Source: Vibrio campbellii CAIM 519 = NBRC 15631 = ATCC 25920 (GTDB lineage: Bacteria > Pseudomonadota > Gammaproteobacteria > Enterobacterales > Vibrionaceae). From it: 64,000 bases of DNA. Below the pieces are notes generated by a model, which ran no database searches, was not told where the DNA came from, and saw only the letters and a program-made list of their open reading frames with translations. Of the stretch, positions 17,350 to 27,000 are shown piece after piece. The stretch covers positions 1,674,001 through 1,738,000 of the forward strand of contig NZ_CP015864.1 in assembly GCF_002163755.1 (NCBI RefSeq), in the 5' to 3' direction. Both the position numbers and the translations under genes were made by a program. Within the stretch, counting starts at the first letter, position 1; every line of letters begins with the position of its first letter.

Positions 17350-18627
17350 ATGAAAAAAGTAAGTGTAATTGCTGCTGCTGTTGCTGCAACTTTAGCTGCT
17401 GGTTCTGCTTTCGCAGTGGACTTTCATGGTTACATGCGTGCTGGTGTTGGCGTAAGCGCTGACGGTGGCCAACAATTAACGTTCGAAAAGAACAAAATTG
17501 GCCGTCTAGGTAACGAAGGCGACATCTACGGGGAAATCCAATTAGGTCAAGAAGTTTACAACAAGAACGGTAAAACGTTCTACGTAGACTCGATGATCGC
17601 AGTAACTTCCAACGGCTCTAACGATTGGGAAGGCACAGCATCTAACTGTGGTCTAAACGACGATGGTGATGCAGTCAGCTGTACCGACGACGCCGAATTC
17701 GCTCTACGCCAGTTCAACGTTCAAGCTAAAGGTGTTCTGGGTTTCGCTCCAGAAGCAACACTATGGGCAGGTAAGCGTTACTACCAACGTCACGACATCC
17801 ATATCTCTGACTTCTATTACTGGAACATCTCCGGCGCGGGCGCTGGTGTTGAAGGTATCGAAGCTGGTCCAGGTCAATTATCTTTTGCATGGGTTCGTAA
17901 CGACCGTGGCGATATTGCGGACCCGGGTAACAATGGCGGCGATGCAAACGTTAACACTCTAGACTTACGTTACGCGGGTCTTCCAGTATGGAAAAAAGGC
18001 TCTCTAGAACTTGGCCTAAACTATGCCCTAGTTAACGAAACTGACGACGCACCAAATAGTACTAAAGATGCAGAAGACGGTGTCATGTTCACTGCCGAAT
18101 TGACTCAAGGTCTAGATTCTGGCTTCAACAAAACAGTATTCCAGTACGGTACAGAAGGCTACTCTAAAACAATGGCATACTACGGTGACGGTAGCTGGTA
18201 CGGTGCAGAAGCTGACAGTGGCGCATCTGGTTACCGCCTAATCAACTGGGGTGTAATCGGCATGGGCGAAAACTGGGAAATGGGTCACCAGTTAGTATAC
18301 GGCGTTGGTGAAGATATGTCGGCTGGCCAAGACAAGTTGGAAACCATGTCTGTAGTTGTTCGTCCAATGTACAAATGGGATGACAACCACAAAACTATCT
18401 TTGAAGCTGGTTACGCTATTGATGATAACGACGGTGCAGAGAACAAGTTCGGTAAACTAACTGTTGCTCAAGCATGGTCTGCTGGCTCTAGCTTCTGGGA
18501 TCGTCCTGAAATCCGCGTTTATGCGTCTTACCTAACTGCAGATAAAGACGACAACTCAAACGCATTCGACGGCGGTCGTTCAGACGATACATTCCAATTC
18601 GGTGTACAAGCTGAAGCTTGGTGGTAA
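17350..18627 (+). CDS. lamB: Maltoporin LamB
   Basis: Protein of 425 residues from ATG 17350, preceded by GGAG; a start 12 bases earlier is in frame but lacks a ribosome site. The signal peptide ends GSAFA, and the mature start VDFHGYMRAGVGVS is the LamB hallmark. The rest is an 18-strand barrel pattern ending in the aromatic C-terminus QAEAWW. It forms the trimeric outer-membrane channel for maltose and maltodextrins. Codon use is biased in the way of highly expressed genes. MalT boxes upstream and malM downstream match the enterobacterial lamB-malM arrangement, without malK here. Confidence 0.95.
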   Translation: MKKVSVIAAAVAATLAAGSAFAVDFHGYMRAGVGVSADGGQQLTFEKNKIGRLGNEGDIYGEIQLGQEVYNKNGKTFYVDSMIAVTSNGSNDWEGTASNCGLNDDGDAVSCTDDAEFALRQFNVQAKGVLGFAPEATLWAGKRYYQRHDIHISDFYYWNISGAGAGVEGIEAGPGQLSFAWVRNDRGDIADPGNNGGDANVNTLDLRYAGLPVWKKGSLELGLNYALVNETDDAPNSTKDAEDGVMFTAELTQGLDSGFNKTVFQYGTEGYSKTMAYYGDGSWYGAEADSGASGYRLINWGVIGMGENWEMGHQLVYGVGEDMSAGQDKLETMSVVVRPMYKWDDNHKTIFEAGYAIDDNDGAENKFGKLTVAQAWSAGSSFWDRPEIRVYASYLTADKDDNSNAFDGGRSDDTFQFGVQAEAWW

Positions 18628-18663
18628 TCATCTAGCCACTAAGTCCTAGATTGTCCTAGAATG

Positions 18664-18693
18664 ATACAGCCAGAAACTTATCTGGCTGTATTT
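18664..18693 (+). terminator. Hairpin between lamB and malM
   Basis: ATACAGCCAG pairs with CTGGCTGTAT, a 10-bp stem with an 8-base loop followed by TTATTT. It probably ends most lamB transcripts while letting some through to malM. Confidence 0.8.
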
Positions 18694-18730
18694 ATTTCAA
18701 AAAACAATAATGAAGTCGAGGTAGACGGTA

Positions 18731-19540
18731 ATGAAAAAATGGCTTGCTCCCGTGCTGTTGGGAATGTTGGCTACAGGATGTACTTCTGTAGAACAAGTCG
18801 ATATAAGCCCGAAAGGTCAACTACAAGTGATCACGCAGCCGGGTGATATTCAATGGGTACCAGTTGATGTACCTGTGGTTACTAAGTTTGCTTTGACTGA
18901 TGAAAGCCAGATGCTGCTAGATGGTGATAGCGCAGGTGCAATTGCAGCGTTCGCATTACCAGGTAATCGTGGCAGTCTCGACATCAAACTAGAGACATTT
19001 GTAAACAAAAATCTAGAGTTTTACGCACCTAATGTCGTTGTTATGAACACGGCTGGTGAAACTATCTACCAAGCAAATTTCTCAAAGTTTAGGTACGAGC
19101 CAGCAAAACTGTTGGATAACGACAAATTCGTACTTGAAATGAACGTGATTCCAGACATGACAGGTAATGACTTGCATGTACTGGTTTACACAACTTCCGC
19201 TGATCTAAAAGGAAGTTCTGAAGTTCTTCACCCTGCAAAAGCCTTCGCACTGGCAAATCATACTCAGCCACCAGATATTGCAGACCCTCAAGCGAAACAC
19301 AGCTCATTTGGCCAGTTCCGCTTTTCAGTATCCGCGAACGATATCGTGAATACTAAGATTGTTGCGAAAAACGACAATATTCCTCAAGGTACAGATTTAA
19401 CCAGCTACTACCACAGTTCTATCAAGGCAGCGGTTGCCGCGGACGATATTCCTAAAGCGCTTACACTGCTAGATGAAGCAAAAGCGTTAGGTATTAAAGG
19501 TGCGCAAGAAGTATTTGTTAAAGCAGTAAATACAAAATAA
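18731..19540 (+). CDS. malM: Maltose operon protein MalM (lipoprotein)
   Basis: Protein of 269 residues with a lipoprotein signal ending LATGC (Cys at about 17). The family features are the DIQWVPVDVPVVTKFALT segment after the signal and the C-terminal GTDLTSYYHSSIKAAVAADDIPKALTLLDEAKALGIKGAQEVF region, as in E. coli MalM. MalM is a periplasmic member of the maltose regulon whose exact role is unsettled. The gene follows lamB by about 100 bases with a read-through hairpin between, so it is probably co-transcribed. Confidence 0.85.
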   Translation: MKKWLAPVLLGMLATGCTSVEQVDISPKGQLQVITQPGDIQWVPVDVPVVTKFALTDESQMLLDGDSAGAIAAFALPGNRGSLDIKLETFVNKNLEFYAPNVVVMNTAGETIYQANFSKFRYEPAKLLDNDKFVLEMNVIPDMTGNDLHVLVYTTSADLKGSSEVLHPAKAFALANHTQPPDIADPQAKHSSFGQFRFSVSANDIVNTKIVAKNDNIPQGTDLTSYYHSSIKAAVAADDIPKALTLLDEAKALGIKGAQEVFVKAVNTK

Positions 19541-19549
19541 TTAAATTAT

Positions 19550-19577
19550 AAAAGCCGACCGATAATGTCGGCTTTTA
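19550..19577 (+). terminator. Terminator after malM
   Basis: AAAAGCCGAC pairs with GTCGGCTTTT around CGATAAT, followed by TATATT. It closes the lamB-malM unit. Confidence 0.85.
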
Positions 19578-19704
19578 TATTATACATTTAGTTATATTTT
19601 TCACAGATTATATTATTAACATTTAAAGTTTAATTAATTTCACTTCATAATATATCCAGTGCTAATTCAATTAGCACATGGTCGAATAAAAATAAGGATA
19701 TAAC

Positions 19705-20222
19705 GTGAAAAATTAATTATAAATACAGCATGCACTCTGGCTGCTGTTTCTATCTTATCTGCTTGCTCGTCAACATCATCAGAAAATATTGCGCAAGATG
19801 AAGTAAATAATACGGTGGCATTAACAAGCGTAAACCTTGATATGATGACAAACTGTGCTCTGCCGGATTCTGCAGAATTAGGCCCATTATCTAAAGACAT
19901 TTTTGTTGTTGGTAGCTTCCCCAATGCCGATTGGAAGCATGTTGTACAGCGCAAGTTAACCTATAAAGGAAACAAAGTTTATCAAGTGGTTACCGATGAA
20001 GTCGCTGGCAAATATAAAATGCAGTACGCCGCTGAACAATGGAAGCCACAATTTACAGCTAAGGGCAAAAAGTTAACGGTTGGTCAATTAAATGAGTTGA
20101 CTTATGGTGGCTACGGTACGGATACGAAATTAGAGATTAAAGAACCAGGGAAATATTTGTGGAGCTTGGATTTTAAAGATAATGGCTCTCCTTACTCGAT
20201 CATGATTTCTAAATGCCAATAA
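19705..20222 (+). pseudogene. Frameshifted lipoprotein with a carbohydrate-binding-like domain
   Basis: An AAGGAT ribosome site precedes GTG 19705, but the frame from that start meets TAA after three codons. One extra A in the A5 run at 19708-19712 would give a perfect lipoprotein start: MKKLIINTACTLAAVSILSAC. The downstream frame is intact to 20222; a GTG at 19815 could only make a 135-residue leaderless form. The body (DIFVVGSFPNADWK..., AGKYKMQYAAEQW, EPGKYLWSLDF) has the same pattern as the two C-terminal beta-sandwich repeats of the pullulanase at 24031, so it was probably a surface starch-binding lipoprotein. It lies directly before the alpha-amylase. A sequencing error or slippage-based phase variation is possible. 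Confidence 0.7.
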
Positions 20223-20309
20223 TATTCCATTCAGTTATTTAAAATTTATTTTTATTTATTAATCCTTGTATGGGGAACATGTTGGGTTAATTTTATTTGG
20301 GAGAGTTTA

Positions 20310-21932
20310 ATGCGCAACGTAAGATATAAACAACTATTTGGCCAATCACTTTTAGCCTTGAGTGTGGTTGGTGCTTTATCCGCGTGTAATTCCTCTGGCG
20401 GAAGCGACAATGGCAGCACGCCACTTCCTGATACAAGTTATGCTTGCCAAGCGAATGTAATGGAGCAAAGCAACCAACTTCGCACCTATTAAATCATGGT
20501 TGAGAGCTTTGTTGATGGCGATTCGAATATCGGTCATGGCACAGGTTACGGCACCAGCCATCATAACGGTGATCTTCAAGGGGTTATCGATTCGCTCGAT
20601 TACATCCAAGACTTGGGCATGAATGCGATTTGGTTGACGCCAGTTTTTGAATCGGAAGCCATTGATGGGCAGGATCATTGTGCCGATCGTTTGGATGCAA
20701 CGGGCTACTTCGCCACGGATTATTTTAAGATTGATCCTCGCTTTGGCGATTTAGAAACGGCGAGAACCTTAGTTGATGAAGCACACAAACGCGGCTTGTA
20801 TGTTTTCTTTGATGGTGTATTTGGTCATCACAAAGAAGGGTTGATTAAGCCGTCTCCATCGGGTTTATTACCTTCTGGTTCGAGCAATCCGGTCGACTAC
20901 CCTGCAAGTTTGGATTTCTACAAAGAAGTCGCGACTTACTGGGTCAAAGAGCTAAAAATTGATGGTTGGCGTTTAGACCAAGCGTACCAAGTCCCAACCG
21001 TCGCATGGACACAAATCCGCAAAGCGGTGGATGAAGCCTCACAGAGTGTGACTTACACCAACGCGGAAGGTGATCAAGTGAATCCTCTGGGTTACATGGT
21101 CGCTGAGATCTGGAAAGGCGAGTCAGAAATCGCGAGTGATGCATATGGCGCGGCTGACGATCCTGCGTTGTGCTCGGCATTTGATTTCCCAATGCGCTAT
21201 CGCGTGGTGGAAACACTGGCTGTTAATGAGAGTGGTGTCGGCGGTCGTGGTGTGGATTGGCTAGACAATGGCTACCAAACACACAACCAATATCCGTCTC
21301 ATGCTCAGCCAAACTTGATGATTGGCAATCACGATTTGGTTCGCTTTGGTGATTTGTTGCAACGAGGCGGATTAGCGGATGTGAACGATGCTGAATATTG
21401 GCAACGTCACAAAGCCGCGTTTGCATTCCAAGCGGCTTACACCGGGCCAATCACTCTCTATTATGGAGATGAAATCGGTGACCAAGTTGATGGTTTTGCC
21501 GCAAAAGAAGACAACAATACGTGTGCGGTTCGTGGCGTATGTGATGACCATGTCGCTCGCAGCAGTGCCAAGATCGAAGGCGTAACTGCAACCTTAGATG
21601 CTAACCAAGTTGATCTGAAAAACTACGTTAAGTCATTGATGACAATGCGTGCTGAACATCCTGCTTTGTATCAAGGCAATCGTAATAACTTGGTAGCAAG
21701 CAATGGCAGTTATGTTGACTTGAAAGTATCTGGCGACGACCAAGTCTTATTTGCTTTGAATACCCTTGAGAGTGCCCGCAATATTGTGCTGACAGAAGCG
21801 CAAACCGGGAGTAATCAAGCGCTGGTGGATTTAATCACTAACCAACAAATCACGCCAAGTAACGGGCAATACCAAATCCCAATGTCATCATTACAAGGGC
21901 GCTTCTTCAAAGTGACGCCAAACACTCAATAA
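20310..21932 (+). pseudogene. Alpha-amylase lipoprotein gene (GH13) split by an in-frame TAA
   Basis: ATG 20310 opens a lipoprotein with lipobox GALSAC (Cys26). After RTY at residue 60 a TAA (20490-20492) stops it, and the same frame continues as I-MVESFVDGD..., the start of a GH13 barrel where RxYQIMVESF would be expected; a CAA-to-TAA change explains it. The rest is intact to 21932, with GWRLDQ (nucleophile Asp codon at 20976), AEIWKGE (acid Glu near 21105) and GNHDLVRFGD. Re-initiation at ATG 20496 would yield a 478-residue protein without signal peptide, hence probably useless for extracellular starch. It follows the frameshifted lipoprotein with no terminator between. Confidence 0.8.
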
Positions 21933-21960
21933 GTCATTCTCAATCAAGATAACCCATACC

Positions 21961-22008
21961 AAGCCAAGTGTTGTTCTCTACCCCAATAGAAACGCACTTG
22001 GCTTTTTT
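21961..22008 (+). terminator. Terminator after the alpha-amylase gene
   Basis: AAGCCAAGTG pairs with CACTTGGCTT, followed by TTTT. The loop is long (24 bases). The rest of 21933-22276 shows no gene; it should carry the promoter of the nuclease gene. Confidence 0.7.
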
Positions 22009-22276
22009 CATCACTTTGTCTAAGGTGCCGCTCTTTTTAGTCATCGATGGCGATATTCCACTTTGAGGCCCCGCCTTGTTTCTTTACATCTCTTTGTTTT
22101 TTATCGCACAACCGTCCATGCAGAAGTGAAAGAAACAGTGCGCAGTTTGTGAGATGTGCTGCACGATAATGAGAATATTCACATTCATGCAACGTCAAAC
22201 TGTGATTCAAGGCTTACCCATGTGTAATTGTTATGTTTATCTTTTTGGGGATTTATATAACTAATGGAAAATTATA

Positions 22277-23896
22277 ATGAAATCCATAACGAAACCCCTC
22301 TGTCTCTTACCTCTCATTTGCTCTCCAATCGCCTATGCTGAGGTCTTGAATGGAGACTTTGAACAGTGGAATGGCAATGCACCAACGCAGTGGTCTGTGA
22401 TTGATTCTGGCATTGCCGTTTCACCAACCAGCAATCCGCACAACTCAGGTGGTCTTGCGGCTCAAGTGATTGTAAATACAGGTACCCAAAGCAACACCGA
22501 CTTTTTGCAAACCATTAATGTGGAGCAGGGGAAAACCTACCCATTTTCAGTCTCGGTTTACCATACTGAAGGTAATGTTAAAGCGCGTTTTGTAGTTGAT
22601 GGATACCACAGCTACTCTAACCCTCAGCAAACCAATCAGTGGCAACAAATCACCCATAGCTACACTGCATCATCTAACAAAACGATCAATGTCGGATTAC
22701 GCTTTTATGATAAATCTGGCTTTGATGGTTCCGAAGTCGTTTATGTCGATAACTTTCAGCCAAACCAAAATGGTGGCACTCAGCCGCCAGTAGAAAGCTG
22801 TAATGACAACAAAGTGCTACTGACATTGAACACCGACAGTTATGGCTCAGAAACCAGCTGGGAACTGAAAGATAGCCAATCGCAAGTTCTGTTTTCAGGC
22901 CAAGGTTTTGAATCTTCGAAAACCTACGAAAAAACCATGTGCTTAACGAATGGTGACTACCAGTTTACGATCAGTGATAGCTATGGGGATGGCATTTGTT
23001 GCGGTAATGGCAGTGGTTCATACGCCTTAATGTTTGGCCAAACCACATTAGCGTCTGGTGGTGAATTCACGAAATCTCAAACCACAAGCTTTACTCTTGG
23101 TGGTTCAACGACGCCTCCGCCAGTGGTCGGGGAATACTATAAAGCCGCAGAAGGCAAAACAGGTTTTGAGTTGAAAACAGCGCTGTTTAACATCATCAAG
23201 GATCATACAGGGCGCGGCTACTCAGCGATTTGGACCTTAGTGAAAGACGCGGACATAGACAACTACTACGAGAAAGATGGCTCCATTCTCGATATGTATT
23301 CTGAAAAGCCATCTGGTAGCGATACAGTAAGTTTTACCAAAGTCACCGACCAATGTGGTCAATACAGAACTGAAGGCGATTGCTACAACCGTGAGCACTC
23401 GTTCCCGAAAAGCTGGTTTGGTGGCAAGGTTGAACCGATGAACTCGGATGGTCACCACTTGTTTGCAACCGATGGCTATGTGAATGCGAAGCGCAGCAAC
23501 TGGCCATTTGGTGAAGTGGGTAACAGCACTTACGTATCTAGCAATGGCTCAAAAGTTGGTTCAGCAAGCTCTACTTTGGGCTATTCAGGAACGGTATTTG
23601 AACCTATAGATGAGTTCAAAGGTGATTTTGCTCGTGCGTATTTCTACATGGCGACGCGCTATGAAAACGTCATTGGCAACTGGGAAAGCAACTCTAGCAA
23701 CTCTGACGCGGTATTGAACGGCACGAAAACGACCGTCTTTGAACCATGGATGCTGAACATGTTGAAACGTTGGCACAAAAACGATCCTGTTAGCGCGAAA
23801 GAGATCAGCCGTAACCAAGCGGTGTTTGAATTCCAAGGTAACCGCAACCCGTTTGTGGATCACCCTGAGTTTGTAGAGATCATTTGGGGTAATTAA
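22277..23896 (+). CDS. Secreted multidomain endonuclease I-family nuclease
   Basis: Protein of 539 residues with a signal peptide ending PIAYA. Domain 1 (about 22-160) is a jelly-roll carbohydrate-binding-like module (VLNGDFEQWNGNAPTQW ... VVYVDNF). Domain 2 (about 170-275) carries the DSYGDGICCGNGSGSY motif of secreted marine-bacterial proteins. Domain 3 (about 285-539) is an endonuclease I domain with YNREHSFPKSWFGG, GHHLFATDGYVNAKRSN and NRNPFVDHPEF, the family's metal-binding and catalytic segments. It should degrade extracellular DNA or RNA for nutrients, or to escape traps or biofilm. It sits inside the amylolytic cluster with its own promoter region and terminator. Confidence 0.88.
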   Translation: MKSITKPLCLLPLICSPIAYAEVLNGDFEQWNGNAPTQWSVIDSGIAVSPTSNPHNSGGLAAQVIVNTGTQSNTDFLQTINVEQGKTYPFSVSVYHTEGNVKARFVVDGYHSYSNPQQTNQWQQITHSYTASSNKTINVGLRFYDKSGFDGSEVVYVDNFQPNQNGGTQPPVESCNDNKVLLTLNTDSYGSETSWELKDSQSQVLFSGQGFESSKTYEKTMCLTNGDYQFTISDSYGDGICCGNGSGSYALMFGQTTLASGGEFTKSQTTSFTLGGSTTPPPVVGEYYKAAEGKTGFELKTALFNIIKDHTGRGYSAIWTLVKDADIDNYYEKDGSILDMYSEKPSGSDTVSFTKVTDQCGQYRTEGDCYNREHSFPKSWFGGKVEPMNSDGHHLFATDGYVNAKRSNWPFGEVGNSTYVSSNGSKVGSASSTLGYSGTVFEPIDEFKGDFARAYFYMATRYENVIGNWESNSSNSDAVLNGTKTTVFEPWMLNMLKRWHKNDPVSAKEISRNQAVFEFQGNRNPFVDHPEFVEIIWGN

Positions 23897-23917
23897 TCCT
23901 AAACCACCAAAAACACG

Positions 23918-23956
23918 AAAGCCGCCTAAGTTAAAAACGTTAACTTGGCGGCTTTT
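23918..23956. terminator. Terminator after the nuclease gene
   Basis: AAAGCCGCC...TTAAC and GTTAACTTGGCGGCTTTTT form a long stem with a T-run on the plus strand. It separates the convergent nuclease and pullulanase genes. Confidence 0.85.
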
Positions 23957-23974
23957 TGGTGTCTGTTAAAGCAC

Positions 23975-24001
23975 AAAAAAAGGGAAGGTATTACCCTCCC
24001 C
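23975..24001 (-). terminator. Terminator of the pullulanase gene
   Basis: On the minus strand, GGGAGGGTAATACCTTCCC is followed by a run of seven T. It lies 30 bases after the pulA stop. Confidence 0.8.
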
Positions 24002-24030
24002 AAACTAGCACGTAATTGTGCCTACTGTTT

Positions 24031-27000
24031 TTAGTTCTGAGTCACCGTCACGATTGGCGCTGCTTTATCCGCTGCGTTGAAGTGGAAGTTGTAGTTTCCA
24101 TCTTCTGCTAGTGTGATGCTGATGTTGCCACTTGAGCCACCCGCTTCCATAGTCAGTGGTGTGCCAAATTCAATCGCGCCTTGACCACCAAAGTTGGTTG
24201 CATCTGCCCAGTCGGAGCTCGCTACTTTCATATCGAATGTGCCCGCTTTTAGATCGATGTCTAAAGAGTAAACATCATTCGCAACGTAGCTGAATTTTGC
24301 TGTCTCTAGTGCCGCCCAGCTTGCATCGGTTACATCACCACGTAGGTAAAGTGCTGTTTCGCCGAACGTTGGTGCATCCGCTGATTTAGTCACAGATACA
24401 ACAGGCTTTTCTACGCTTTCATCTTGAGCGTGCAGTGCGTTCAGAGTGAAGTTGTACTTACCTGTTTCAGCAACCGATAACTTACAGTTACCTTCTGAGC
24501 CTAAATCTAGTGAACCAGACGCTTGCTCTGCAGCATCACAACCAATGTTTGGATTTGCCCAGCCAGAGTCCGCAAATTTGAACTCGTGCTCACCAGCTTC
24601 AAGAATGCCAGTTACAGAGTACATGCCGTTGCCGATGAAGCTCATTGCCCAATCGCTGTTGTCCGACCAATCGTTCATTGTGCCCTTAACGTAAACGACT
24701 GTTTCACCGTAAGGAGGAATGCTCGATACGTCTTTGTTGTCAGTGTTTACTGGTAGACCTGCACCTTGAGCGCCGTTTTGTGGTTGAACAAATACCGCTG
24801 TTGTTAGTGCTGGAACCGTAAAGGTTTCGCCTGAGAAGCTTGCGCCTTTCACACGGTTATCTGCAGAGTCTTTTTGAACTTCATGCAGTTCGAAGCCAGT
24901 TGCACCTTCAACTTTGAACGATTTCGTTTCTGATGTTGAGTTCACTACTGCCACGATTGCATCGTAGTTGGTATCAAGATCTTTACCTGCTGATACACCG
25001 TCATCAATAGACATGACGATCAAGCCTTCTACTTGGTCTTTGCCTACGTTGCGGAAGTCAACGCGGTTCATGACTTCTTGAGCAGTATCTAAACGGAACA
25101 GCTCGCTTGAGCTACGGATAGTAAGTAGTTCTAGGAATTGTTGCTTAGTTAGCTCGATATCGTCAGTGTTTGGCATCGCAGTACTGTCAGCAACGATCGT
25201 TTTGATCAACTCCCAGTTTGCACCGTCTTTGTCTTCACGAGGTAGACCGACGTTCCAGTTGTTGTCGCTACCGTCGAAGTAAACGCGGTTGAACCAGTCA
25301 CCTGAATCGTAAGAGTCACGCTGCATTGATTTCGAACGCAGTAGTTCAGAACCCATGTGGATGAACGGGATACCTTGACCAAGCATTACCGTAGATAGAG
25401 ACACAATTTGCATACGTGCGCGGTCAGCAGATGAAGTGCCAGTCGCGATCTTGTACGCGTTGTTGTCCCATAGCGTTTGGTTATCGTGCTTAGATACGTA
25501 AGAGATGTTCTCAGAAGGGATCTTAGTGTAACCCGCTGGCGCACCGTTATAGTCTACGTTCTTACCCAGTTTAGTCTCACCTTCGAAGTCTAGAAGAACG
25601 AATTCTGCTAGGTTACCTGCCATACCCAGACGTACTAAGTCTTGGTTGTGTAGACGACCGTTTACCGCTTCTGCATCTGTCTTCGTTTCTTCGTTCGGGT
25701 AACCTGCGTTACCAAAACCTTGGTTAAAGCGAAGTGGGTGCTTACCTTCAGAGTCCACACCGCCATCGAATGGGCTGCCACCACGAACCGCATCACGTAG
25801 ACGGTCAGAGAAGGTACCGATGCCAGTGCCAGCCATGTTGATTTGTGTTGCTTGATCGAAGCGAGCGTTGTTTGCTACTTCACCGAAGTCCCAACCTTCA
25901 CCGTAGAATAGTGTGTTTTCATCGACTTGTTTAACGCGCTTCAGAGCGTATTCCATTAAGTCTTTAGGTTGGTGTGCCATCAAGTCAAAACGGAAGCCGT
26001 CAACTTTGTAGTCGTCCGCCCACACAAGCAATGAGTCAACCATCAGTTTACCCATCATCAAGTTCTCAGTTGCTGTGTTGTCACAACAAGTTGAGTTCTC
26101 AACGCCACCCGTGTTCACATTTAGACGGTGGTAGTATCCAGGGACGATCTTATCTAGGACAGATTTTTCGTTTACGCCCGATGCATTAGTGTGGTTGTAC
26201 ACTACGTCCATAACCAGCTTGAGATCCATTTTGTGTGTCGCTTGCACCATTTCACGGAATTCAAGGATACGTTTAGAACCGTTTGGATCGGTCGCGTAGC
26301 TGCCTTCTGGCACAGTGTAGTGGAATGGGTCGTAACCCCAGTTGAAGCTGTCTAGCATGCGTAGATCGTTCATCAGTGCTTGTGCTGCACCCGTTGCTGG
26401 ATCGTAGCTGTTTAGTACATCTTCAATGATTTTAGCGTCGTCTTCAGTTTCACAGATTGAAGCCGCTGGTTTGATGCCACATAGCTTGCCTACGGTATCT
26501 GTGATATCAACGCGGTTTTCTGCGTTTTCGTCAACCGTTGCAATATCGAACGCTGGAAGAATGTGAAGCGTAGTTAGACCTGCGTCTTTCAGTGCTTGAA
26601 GGTGAGTAACCGACTCACGCTCTGCTTCTGTTAGTGCTAGGTACTTACCGTTTAGAGATTGCGTGCCTTTCGTATCGCTAAAGCTGAAGTCACGAAGGTG
26701 TGATTCGTAAAGAACGTGGTCTTCATCTTTTGCAACCGTTGGTCGGTCGTAGTTATCCCACTCTGCTGGTTTCAACGCAGCGCTGTCTAGATCGACAACT
26801 TGTGAGTACATTGAGTTTTGCGACAAGCTTAGCGAGTAAGGGTCAGTCACTAGACGAGTTTCAACAACACCAGTCGTCGGGTGGTAAACCTGAACTTGGT
26901 AACGGTAGAACTTGTTCAGTACGTTGCCTTGTGCTTCTGATTCCCAGATACCTGTTTCTGGGTTCTCAGTCATTGCAACTGTCGCTTCTTCTGCAAAGTT

